Of a stretch of DNA of 26,423 nucleotides, positions 16,347 to 22,216 are shown piece by piece. Below the pieces are notes generated by a model that worked only from the letters and a program-made list of their open reading frames with translations, was not told the DNA's origin and ran no database searches. Every line of letters starts with the position of its first letter. Position 1 is the stretch's first letter. The translations under genes and the position numbers were made by a program. Source of the stretch: a virus; IMG/VR virus record IMGVR_UViG_3300044972_001182, positions 1 through 26,423 of that record; one strand, 5' to 3'.

Positions 16347-17226
16347 AATTTATTTTTTTATTTAAAAAGTTACGTTTAACATATTTGCTCACAAATTTGA
16401 GCAATCCTATATAATCATAGTATTTATTTTTATACTTCCATAAACCTGCTACTGGATAGTATTCAAAGTTCTGTGTGCCGTAAGTCATAAACATAGTATT
16501 ATCATAGGTTGTCCTACTGTAGCCATCCCACAAATTAATGCCAGATAACATATCATAGGTAATCGTATCAACTGTATAGCTTTCATCTGCCTCACTGTAA
16601 TAGCGTCTTTCCAACAAGCCTTTATCTATCTTTTCAATGCTCATGGTATTGTAGGCAAAGAAATGATTGTTCTGTGCAGGTAAATAGGCAACTGTTAGCA
16701 TAAAACAAACGGCCATGGTAAACTTAATCGGCTGTGTGCTGGTAATGTTTGTTGTAGTCGTTTCTTTAACTAACCTTCTCCTCCTTGTCTTTGGCTCTTT
16801 CACACCTATGCCGTATGCCTCTATGCCTTTCTCTATAAACTGTATCTCTAAGACATAGCCAAAGCAAATAATAGCACCAATAAAGAAAAACATAGCCCAA
16901 AACTCTGCACCAGTGCTTTGTCCTTGGATGCTAAACCATAACTCTAACAATGCAATTACTGTAGCAGCAGCAGCAACACGCGGAGGGTATTTACTGCGCT
17001 TGTCGGATGGATTAAGGAAATCAATAAAGACAACTGCAAATCTGCCAAACTGGAGCATTAGAGAGGCAGGAATGGATAGCAGCAGAGGAAGGGGAAGGAA
17101 GTACACATTAAGAGCTGCGGTAATAAGGTAAGTTAAAATTATACCTGTAAAAATAATCTTTGGCATTGAGGAGGTAATGTCCTGGAATAGCCATTCAAAG
17201 TTCTGATTGTTAAAATTCTTTTTCAT
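16324..17226 (-). CDS. Multi-pass membrane protein of unknown function
   Basis: The 300-residue protein has hydrophobic segments at about residues 23-42, 43-70, 84-101, 109-128 and 170-186, so four or five membrane helices. A basic patch (PKTRRRRLVKE) follows the fourth. After residue 190 comes a soluble Tyr-rich domain of about 110 residues (YYSEADESYTVDTITY, QNFEYYPVAGLWKYKNKYYDYI) ending in a basic tail. I do not recognise a family. It is unusual in an early or middle operon; a membrane-anchored exclusion or signalling protein would be possible. It is preceded by an AT-rich stretch with a palindrome that may be its promoter. Confidence 0.7.
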   Translation of the reverse strand: MKKNFNNQNFEWLFQDITSSMPKIIFTGIILTYLITAALNVYFLPLPLLLSIPASLMLQFGRFAVVFIDFLNPSDKRSKYPPRVAAAATVIALLELWFSIQGQSTGAEFWAMFFFIGAIICFGYVLEIQFIEKGIEAYGIGVKEPKTRRRRLVKETTTTNITSTQPIKFTMAVCFMLTVAYLPAQNNHFFAYNTMSIEKIDKGLLERRYYSEADESYTVDTITYDMLSGINLWDGYSRTTYDNTMFMTYGTQNFEYYPVAGLWKYKNKYYDYIGLLKFVSKYVKRNFLNKKINYGKIRRH

Positions 17227-17256
17227 GTTTGTGATGTTTTAATAATTAATGATAGC

Positions 17257-17275
17257 AAATATACAAAGTATATTT
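17257..17275 (-). promoter_or_regulatory. Putative promoter/operator palindrome upstream of the membrane protein
   Basis: AAATATAC-AAA-GTATATTT (17257-17275) is a perfect 8-base inverted repeat around a 3-base centre. On the minus strand it includes TATATTTG (17256-17263), which fits the Bacteroidota -7 consensus TAnnTTTG. No clear TTG-type -33 box is seen at the expected spacing. It lies about 30 bases before the membrane protein start. A near copy occurs at 23433-23451. Confidence 0.4.
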
Positions 17276-17292
17276 ATATATAATAATAAAAT

Positions 17293-17324
17293 AAAAAAAA
17301 GTGGGAAATAAATTACTTCCCACT
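17293..17324 (-). terminator. Intrinsic terminator after the 62-aa gene
   Basis: An 8-bp stem, AGTGGGAA at 17300-17307 and TTCCCACT at 17317-17324, has a 9-base loop. On the minus strand it is followed by a run of eight T (complement of the A-run 17293-17300). It stops leftward transcripts just after the 62-residue gene and separates them from the membrane protein unit. Confidence 0.85.
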
Positions 17325-17336
17325 ACAAACCACTAA

Positions 17337-17525
17337 TCACTCCTTTCGGAAAAGTTCTTCTCTGCGCTTGTGCATCTCATCTGCTGGCATAATAGTTAAC
17401 TCTTTTGCACTTGTTTCTATGCGTAATTCTTTAAACCTTTCAATAGCCTCTGCCACATCATTAGCAGCTACACTTACAATTCCTTCTCTGTACTTTATTA
17501 TAAAGCGCTTTGTTTTAACTTCCAT
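17337..17525 (-). CDS. Small protein of unknown function (62 aa)
   Basis: The preferred start is the ATG at 17525, which overlaps the stop of the upstream small membrane gene as TAATG; another ATG at 17534 is in the same frame. The product begins MEVKTKRFIIKYREGIVSVA, then NDVAEAIERFKELRIET, and ends KRREELFRKE. It is a strand-strand-helix pattern with a basic tail. No family is recognised. It is the last gene before the terminator at 17293-17324. Confidence 0.6.
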   Translation of the reverse strand: MEVKTKRFIIKYREGIVSVAANDVAEAIERFKELRIETSAKELTIMPADEMHKRREELFRKE

Positions 17526-17653
17526 TAGTACCATTTTTTTAAAGTGTCAACAATAAAATAAATGGCATAAGATAGTGTTATAATACCTCCAATGGCTACA
17601 AAGATGAGCGCAATGTCTTTGCCTAATTTCTTTTTTTCTTGTTCTGTTAGCAT
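17525..17653 (-). CDS. Single-pass small membrane protein (42 aa)
   Basis: Reading from ATG at 17653 gives 42 residues: a basic head MLTEQEKKKLGKD, a hydrophobic helix of about 22 residues (IALIFVAIGGIITLSYAIYF) and a short tail ending KKWY, with TAA at 17525-17527. The ATG follows the dCTP deaminase stop by two bases and the stop overlaps the next start (TAATG), so operon spacing supports it. The role is unknown; such micro-membrane proteins may act as holin-like, antiholin or exclusion factors. Confidence 0.5.
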   Translation of the reverse strand: MLTEQEKKKLGKDIALIFVAIGGIITLSYAIYFIVDTLKKWY

Positions 17654-17655
17654 GG

Positions 17656-18189
17656 TTATCTGTTTAAATAGTTTTTACTTGCTACCGGATCTTTTCCCTG
17701 GTCTTTATACTTTGCATCTGCTTTGCTGGCATAGTCGGTGTACGGCATTTCGCTAATGTCGTGGTAGCAAATTTGGGCAATCTTCATGCCAGGATATATT
17801 TTAACTGGCTGTACACAAACAAGCTCCAGCGTCCAATGCCCTCTAAAATTTACATCTCCAAATCCTGCAGTCACATGAACAAATAAACCTAATCTTCCTA
17901 ATGATGATTTGCCTTGTATTATTGGCACATGGCGAAGTGTCTCCGTATATTCGACAGTTGAGGCAAGGTATAAAATGTTTGGCTGTAAAATCATTCCTTC
18001 TTCCGGTATAATCATAGGAGCATAAGCATTCTTCTTCCTGGTGTCAAGAATATGGTCGGTGTACATTAGCAAAGTATTGCTTAGTGTTAAGTCAACACTA
18101 TTTGTACCAATGTTTGCCTCAATTAGTGGCTCAATGACGATATTTTTTAATGCTATTTCGTCAATAATGGTTTTGTCTGTTAAAATCAT
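17656..18189 (-). CDS. dcd: dCTP deaminase
   Basis: The 177-residue enzyme belongs to the dCTP deaminase / dUTPase family and converts dCTP to dUTP for dTTP synthesis. It shows the family core GKSSLGRLGLFVHVTAGFGD, then WTLELV with the catalytic Glu122 and PGMKIAQICYH, and ends with KYKDQGKDPVAS, like the closing segment of Dcd. This fits the nearby ThyX, which needs dUMP. Its start overlaps the upstream gene by 4 bases (ATGA). Whether it also hydrolyses dUTP (bifunctional type) cannot be decided from sequence alone. Confidence 0.9.
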   Translation of the reverse strand: MILTDKTIIDEIALKNIVIEPLIEANIGTNSVDLTLSNTLLMYTDHILDTRKKNAYAPMIIPEEGMILQPNILYLASTVEYTETLRHVPIIQGKSSLGRLGLFVHVTAGFGDVNFRGHWTLELVCVQPVKIYPGMKIAQICYHDISEMPYTDYASKADAKYKDQGKDPVASKNYLNR

Positions 18190-18425
18190 TTTTCTTCTTT
18201 TTTGTAAATTTCGTTGTAATATTTATTTGCATACTTATCGTAATGTGAATATTCAAGACCATAAGGTAAAGCCGACATATAAGCCTTCTTTATCTGCTCC
18301 TTTTCCATTTCTTTGGCTTGTTCGAAAATTTCATCTAATGATAAAACTGGAAAGCCATCAAAAGTACCATTTTGTTTGTTTATGATTTTACCAATCAACC
18401 ATTCAACTGCCGTTTGCTTGCTCAT
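18186..18425 (-). CDS. Small conserved phage-type protein (79 aa)
   Basis: The sequence starts MSKQTAVEWLIGKIIN, has the helix LDEIFEQAKEMEKEQIKKAY, and ends with DKYANKYYNEIYKKEEK. The combination QTAVEWL plus QAKEMEKEQI plus a C-terminal YYNE segment recurs in small uncharacterised proteins of Bacteroidota phages. The function is unknown. It is coupled by ATGA overlaps on both sides, to the DUF5664 gene and to dCTP deaminase, so it is likely translated with the nucleotide genes. Confidence 0.65.
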   Translation of the reverse strand: MSKQTAVEWLIGKIINKQNGTFDGFPVLSLDEIFEQAKEMEKEQIKKAYMSALPYGLEYSHYDKYANKYYNEIYKKEEK

Positions 18426-18727
18426 TTCTTTAAATCATTTAGTTCTGGATGAGTAAAATAAAACTCTGTCAGCATTGCTGCATTGCACATCAAGTGTGCA
18501 GAGTGAAGTAGTCCACTTTCATTGTCTATCATTTCACCAAGTCGCATGGCTTCCAGGTGACGCATAGCGGAGGCAATTACAACGGAGAAGGGAAAGCCTT
18601 TCTCCCAGTTGCCAGCAGGATACTTCTCTAAACCTTGCGTCCACACCTTGGCATACTCCCGTTGGGCAATGGCTGGGCAAAGGTCGTAACGTAGTTTATT
18701 TTGATTGTGTCGCATAGCTTCTTTCAT
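18422..18727 (-). CDS. DUF5664-type dATP/dGTP diphosphohydrolase-like protein
   Basis: The 101-residue protein has NKLRYDLCPAIAQREYAKV, GLEKYPAGNWEKGFPF and SAMRHLEAMRLGEMID, then LHSAHLMCNAAMLTEF. This matches the DUF5664 pattern (K-x-R-Y-D-L-x-P, K-Y-x-x-x-N-W, M-R-H-L-x-A) of proteins annotated as dATP/dGTP diphosphohydrolase domains, distantly MazG-like. It would change nucleotide pools, matching dcd and thyX beside it. Its start is coupled to the ThyX stop by ATGA. The enzymatic activity itself is inferred from the family, not shown here. Confidence 0.8.
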   Translation of the reverse strand: MKEAMRHNQNKLRYDLCPAIAQREYAKVWTQGLEKYPAGNWEKGFPFSVVIASAMRHLEAMRLGEMIDNESGLLHSAHLMCNAAMLTEFYFTHPELNDLKK

Positions 18728-19374
18728 AGGTGAAATGCTTCTAAAGATAATATAAATTTATTTGTAAGTTTTAATTCATGCAGCATCTCCATGGCTATAT
18801 ATCTTGTTTCTGCCTGGGCATTTGCGTCAATGCGTAGCTTAAACATATTTATGTAGGCATAAAGCGATCCAGTCCAGATAAAGGTAGTATTTAAATTTAA
18901 AGGTAAGATAGTACGTGCTTGTTCTTTGCTTACTCCTAACTCAATTAACGTGTGATAGGCTCTTTTAGCGTGGTCAATCATTTGCTCCTCTATAAACTTT
19001 GCCTTCTCTGCGACATCGGTAAACAACATACCTTCGCTGCCTTGTTTACTTGACTTGCTTTGTTTCCTCCATACATTGACCTTAGTGTATGTATCGGAAA
19101 AATCAACGTATCTGCCAGAGATACTATTGGCACTTAAGCCTACTTGGTGCTTAAACAACTGCCGTTCAACGTAGATAGGGCAAGTTATCCGGTACTGTAA
19201 TTGCGGATGGCGAAAAGGCGAAGTGTGACCATGTGAGGCAAGATAATTTATTAGGCTTTTGTTTTCGCCACTGGTGTAATTGGTTGCCTCTTTGCCATAG
19301 CTTACTCTGGCGGCATTAACTACCATTTCATCATTGCCAAATATTTCTAATAATTCTATTTTCATTTGTATCAT
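18724..19374 (-). CDS. thyX: Flavin-dependent thymidylate synthase ThyX
   Basis: This enzyme makes dTMP from dUMP using FAD and methylene-tetrahydrofolate. I place the start at ATG 19374; a GTG at 19410 would overlap the previous gene, and ATG 19365 (MKIELLEIFGN) is also good. The core is clear: MVVNAARVSYGKEATNYTS, SHGHTSPFRHPQLQYRI, VERQLFKHQVGLSANSISGR and NLNTTFIWTG, and then the closing helix DANAQAETRYIAMEML. The signature region reads KHQ...S-x-N-x-x-S-x-R instead of RHR...S-x-N-x-x-S-x-R. The protein is otherwise normal at about 216 residues. It probably works with dCTP deaminase in one operon. Confidence 0.9.
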   Translation of the reverse strand: MIQMKIELLEIFGNDEMVVNAARVSYGKEATNYTSGENKSLINYLASHGHTSPFRHPQLQYRITCPIYVERQLFKHQVGLSANSISGRYVDFSDTYTKVNVWRKQSKSSKQGSEGMLFTDVAEKAKFIEEQMIDHAKRAYHTLIELGVSKEQARTILPLNLNTTFIWTGSLYAYINMFKLRIDANAQAETRYIAMEMLHELKLTNKFILSLEAFHL

Positions 19375-19397
19375 TTTGTTGCTGTCAACGATATGGT

Positions 19398-20036
19398 TTA
19401 AAATTTCCACCAGTCTTTTTCTGATTCCATTTGGCTATTTACAAAAGTTTTATAACTTTTTTGAATTTCAGCATAAGGAACTACAAAGCCTGGTAATTGA
19501 TTTTCAAAATGTACGTTGCAATATTGATTCATAAAATCATAAAGAACAATATCATCAATGATTTGAAAATTTTCAACTGTTTTATTTGCATTTAAATTCA
19601 TGGAAGTATTTATTACAATATTCCAGTTTTCATTTTTTAACAGTACAAATTTGGCATGAACGCGAGCCATTCTAATATTTTCGGTGCCAAATAATTCATC
19701 TAATGCAATAGCATAATTTTTCTTTCTTGATGGAAAAGACATATCTGTAATAATTTTTAAGGTATTAATCATTTTAGTCTCAACCATCCATTTAATATTA
19801 TGACTATCTTTTATCCCAGCCGACCAAGTGCAAATTACTATATCTGCATTGCCAATCTTTTTTAATACTGCGTAAATAACATCAATTAAGCTAAATTTTC
19901 CATCGGTAAATCCATACACTTGACAATGAGGATACAATATTTTTGTAATATTATCAATATTCCCAGTATTAAAAACTCCTATATCCTTTTGCTTAAAGTG
20001 ATATTTAACGTCTTTAAAATTATCTGTTTTACTCAT
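19398..20036 (-). CDS. PLD-like nuclease family protein
   Basis: The 212-residue product has a single phospholipase-D-type motif. His127 and Lys129 (RVHAKFVLLKN) are followed by NIVINTSMNLNANKTVENF. This matches H-x-K...G/T-S-x-N...E of PLD nucleases, although the middle Asp is replaced by Asn (N135 in KNEN). A preceding strand ADIVICTWSAG fits the first half of the fold. A single HKD motif suggests activity as a dimer, like Nuc-type nucleases. The upstream gene (stop 6 bases away) encodes a helix-turn-helix protein, so they form a pair. Sequence is AT-richer than the nucleotide genes around it, as if inserted. It could be a DNA nuclease of a defence or exclusion module. Confidence 0.7.
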   Translation of the reverse strand: MSKTDNFKDVKYHFKQKDIGVFNTGNIDNITKILYPHCQVYGFTDGKFSLIDVIYAVLKKIGNADIVICTWSAGIKDSHNIKWMVETKMINTLKIITDMSFPSRKKNYAIALDELFGTENIRMARVHAKFVLLKNENWNIVINTSMNLNANKTVENFQIIDDIVLYDFMNQYCNVHFENQLPGFVVPYAEIQKSYKTFVNSQMESEKDWWKF

Positions 20037-20042
20037 AAAAAT

Positions 20043-20333
20043 TTATTTATTACGTTTTTTTAAAGCATCGAATCTTGATCTTTTACGGAAGTCAAGTTTG
20101 TCAAGTGCTTTAATGTCCCCAGATTTTGCCATATCAAATAATTTTAAATCGATAACATAGTCAGCCATATCAACACCTTTTTGGTATAATTTATAAAAGT
20201 CTGATGAAATATTTTTCATTTCTTTTATAATTTCTTGCTCTGGAACATCTAAAATATTACTCATTTTCAATGAATCGTATTCAAATACTCCAAAATTTAC
20301 TATTTGTTCTTCTTGTTCTTTTAAAATTACCAT
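20043..20333 (-). CDS. Small helix-turn-helix protein, terminase-small-subunit-like
   Basis: The start is taken as ATG 20333, giving 96 residues; an in-frame TTG at 20366 (MRIFKII) is possible but weaker. The protein has LKMSNILDVPEQEIIKEM, which looks like a helix-turn-helix, then a helix (YKLYQKGVDMADYVIDLKLFD) and MAKSGDIKALDKLDFRKRSR. The last part resembles the small DNA-binding subunits of phage terminases and related repressor-like proteins (aL...lAk.GD..Al). A terminase subunit far from the capsid genes would be unusual, so a dedicated partner of the downstream PLD-like nuclease is as likely. A function is not shown. Confidence 0.5.
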   Translation of the reverse strand: MVILKEQEEQIVNFGVFEYDSLKMSNILDVPEQEIIKEMKNISSDFYKLYQKGVDMADYVIDLKLFDMAKSGDIKALDKLDFRKRSRFDALKKRNK

Positions 20334-20609
20334 TATATTGTTTTTTATTATTTTAAAAATGCGCAAGGACTGGACTTGATACCAGCATAAACCATAATAG
20401 TTGGTGTGATTTATTTTATCTTCTTAAATAAGGTGTTCAGCCACTAACCAACATTGCCGAATCCTCTCTTTTAACTCGATGCGTTTACATTCCGCCACCT
20501 TGCTATTTGCCTGTCTTTCCAGGCTGCCAATTCATCCTCTGACACAATAGGATGGAAAGAAATGTTTAATCAGTAAACAAAACATCCTACTCCGAGGTCT
20601 GCAAATATT
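20334..20609 (-). other. 276-base gap with structured, tRNA-like and short reading-frame features
   Basis: The gap separates the PD-(D/E)XK region from the HTH/PLD cassette and is the longest stretch without a clear gene. It holds nested hairpins (20533-20589), a D-arm-like and T-arm-like pair 144 bases apart closed by GCAAGG/CCTTGC (20498-20503 and 20363-20368), and two overlapping minus-strand reading frames with protein-like content but no convincing start. One ends AAWKDRQIARWRNVNASS, the other AECKRIELKERIRQCW. I cannot decide between a decayed gene, a frameshifted small gene and a structured RNA. A promoter for the cassette is also likely here. Confidence 0.35.
20533..20589 (-). repeat. 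Mutually exclusive hairpins sharing one AGGATG arm
   Basis: On the plus strand CATCCT occurs at 20533-20538 and 20583-20588, and AGGATG at 20549-20554 can pair with either. The pair 20548-20554/20583-20589 (7 bp) also encloses a second stem, GTTTA 20564-20568 with TAAAC 20574-20578. Only one of the two outer hairpins can form at a time, an arrangement seen in attenuators and switches. Confidence 0.35.
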
Positions 20610-21020
20610 TTATGTAGTCATGTGTCCTACTAATATTCTTTCCTGCCTAAAGCTACTAAGCAAAGTTCGGTAGTTATCACTGGTAATAATTAACAGTTGC
20701 TTTACGGCTCGGCATTGCTCAAAGATGGCAGTGGCTTTTGGATATTTACCTTTAACATAGTAATCAGTCAAAGTAGAGGAGTGCTTTATTCTTTTATACT
20801 CCTCTTCTGCCATGTCACGGATGCACATCATTAGTAGCTGGCTATATATACTTTCATTCATGCCAGAGATAACGGTGTAGCGTGAATAGTAAGCGGATAA
20901 CTGTCGAAGATACTGGTCACATTCGTCAAGCATTTCCGCAGATGGTGCAACGGAAATAAAAGTATTTACTTCATCGCAAAAGGCTTTAATCTCCATCATT
21001 TGAGTGTTATACTCTTTCAC
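20610..21020 (-). CDS. Helical protein of unknown function (136 aa)
   Basis: The protein is entirely helical in appearance: MKEYNTQMMEIKAFCDEVNT, AEMLDECDQYLRQLSAYYSR, SQLLMMCIRDMAEEEYKRIK and FEQCRAVKQLLIITSDNYR. No family is recognised. It overlaps the stop of the PD-(D/E)XK nuclease gene (ATGA) and is thus its likely partner. In Bacteroidota phages such a helical protein next to a RecB-like nuclease is often part of the recombination or replication set, but this is inference. Confidence 0.55.
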   Translation of the reverse strand: MKEYNTQMMEIKAFCDEVNTFISVAPSAEMLDECDQYLRQLSAYYSRYTVISGMNESIYSQLLMMCIRDMAEEEYKRIKHSSTLTDYYVKGKYPKATAIFEQCRAVKQLLIITSDNYRTLLSSFRQERILVGHMTT

Positions 21021-21913
21021 TTTGCGTCTTTTACCGTTAGCAATGTAATTGTCTTTGTTTCCTCTGTTGCTACACCGTAAAGTATTTCCTGTTTCTTCTG
21101 TTCAGCCAGTTGCTCCTCTCTTTCTTGTAGTTCCGGGCTATGAGTATATGACTTCTTCTCATAAGTGCTATAACTTAATATCTTATCGTTAAATTTTTTA
21201 GTATATCTACTATTTTGCAACTTATCTTCTATTTTTTTTCTAATAATATCTCTTTGATATGTTGCTTGTTTAATAAAAATATCTAAATCAGTATATGTTT
21301 CTGTTAAAAAATATATTTGCCGATCACAGTGCAGCTCGTAGGCTTCCGCTATTTCCTCCGCTGCTTTTTTTATCCTAATCTCTGTCTTTGCCAAGTCTTG
21401 CATGGTGAAGGTGTGCTGATATGTTTCATGCACATCTGTCCACTCCATGGTTTTACCTTTTATCCTTGTCTTGTAATAATCAATAAAACAAGTAGGGATA
21501 ATGCCATATTGCTGAAATATTACATAGCTATAGGCTTGCATTTGTAAACTGTTTTCAAGTCGATCTTGTGTCCAGGCAGCGGTGCCTGTTTTAAAGTCAC
21601 GGATAATCTCAAATTTTTCGGAGGCATTGTCAATGTAGCCAATAAATTTAAAGTCTCCAAAATCATGTTCTAACTTGTGTTCAACATGAGGATAAATTAA
21701 TATATCGTTTAGAAAGTTATTAGGAAAATTAAACTCTCTTTTCTCTCCTTTGCAATAATCCTCAATGTCACTGGCAAACTGCTTTCCAAATTCCATCATA
21801 GGAGAAGGAGCATCCGGTATGTTTAAGAAATACCTCTTCATGTAGGCAGATGGATCGGACTCCCAGAGATTAATCTGCGAGATAGAAAGGTGTGGTCGTG
21901 GTAGTTTAAACAT
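21017..21913 (-). CDS. PD-(D/E)XK nuclease (RecB/Cas4-like)
   Basis: The 298-residue protein contains the nuclease core: FIGYIDNA (Gly92, Asp95), EIIRDFKTG (Asp106, Lys108) and QMQAYSYVIF (Gln124, Tyr128). Together with an acidic residue near position 78 these form the G-x-x-D...D-x-K...Q-x-x-x-Y pattern of RecB-type exonucleases. The first 30 residues (LPRPHLSISQINLWESDPSAY) match the usual SISQINLWE-type start of Cas4/RecB-like phage nucleases. The C-terminal 100 residues are helical and charged. The Fe-S cysteines of true Cas4 are not visible. A role in end resection for recombination or replication is likely. Confidence 0.85.
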   Translation of the reverse strand: MFKLPRPHLSISQINLWESDPSAYMKRYFLNIPDAPSPMMEFGKQFASDIEDYCKGEKREFNFPNNFLNDILIYPHVEHKLEHDFGDFKFIGYIDNASEKFEIIRDFKTGTAAWTQDRLENSLQMQAYSYVIFQQYGIIPTCFIDYYKTRIKGKTMEWTDVHETYQHTFTMQDLAKTEIRIKKAAEEIAEAYELHCDRQIYFLTETYTDLDIFIKQATYQRDIIRKKIEDKLQNSRYTKKFNDKILSYSTYEKKSYTHSPELQEREEQLAEQKKQEILYGVATEETKTITLLTVKDAK

Positions 21914-22154
21914 TGTCTTCTGTTGTGTAAGGTGTTTCTAAAAATTTCTTTAAATCATGAATAAGATAATCCAATGCTGATTTAATTATTTCTTCTTTAT
22001 TTATATTATTAACTTCTATTTTATCTTTTTGAGATGTAATAGTATGTACCAATAATGCTAATCTTGAACTGCCTTTAAATGCCCAATTTTGTATTTTTTG
22101 TTCTTCATGATCATAAAATGAAACATTGAACGGAGTTTTTCTATCTAAAGCCAT
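21906..22154 (-). CDS. Small protein of unknown function (82 aa)
   Basis: The sequence starts MALDRKTPFNVSFYDHEEQK, then WAFKGSSRLALLVHTITSQ, NKEEIIKSALDYLIHDLKKF and a polar end. It could be a strand pair followed by a helix; no family is assigned. Its stop overlaps the PD-(D/E)XK start by 8 bases, so they are expressed together. It follows the terminator at 22177-22204, so a promoter should lie between 22154 and that site, where only AT-rich sequence is seen. Confidence 0.55.
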   Translation of the reverse strand: MALDRKTPFNVSFYDHEEQKIQNWAFKGSSRLALLVHTITSQKDKIEVNNINKEEIIKSALDYLIHDLKKFLETPYTTEDNV

Positions 22155-22176
22155 TTTGTTTTGTTTTAAAGTTTTT

Positions 22177-22204
22177 AAAAAGGAGGCAGCGCAGTTACTG
22201 CCTC
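22177..22204 (-). terminator. Intrinsic terminator after the OB-fold-like gene
   Basis: A 7-bp stem, GAGGCAG at 22183-22189 and CTGCCTC at 22198-22204, has an 8-base loop. On the minus strand it is followed by CCTTTTT (complement of 22177-22182), giving a leftward intrinsic terminator just after the gene at 22217-22615. Confidence 0.85.
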
Positions 22205-22216
22205 ATAATAAGTCAT

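Noticed and set aside
20363-20506. A functional tRNA-Leu on the minus strand
   Set aside because: The arms look tRNA-like, but the length of about 144 bases, the one-base-longer T-loop, the shortened D-loop and the poor anticodon stem do not fit a working tRNA. It is kept only as an open finding.
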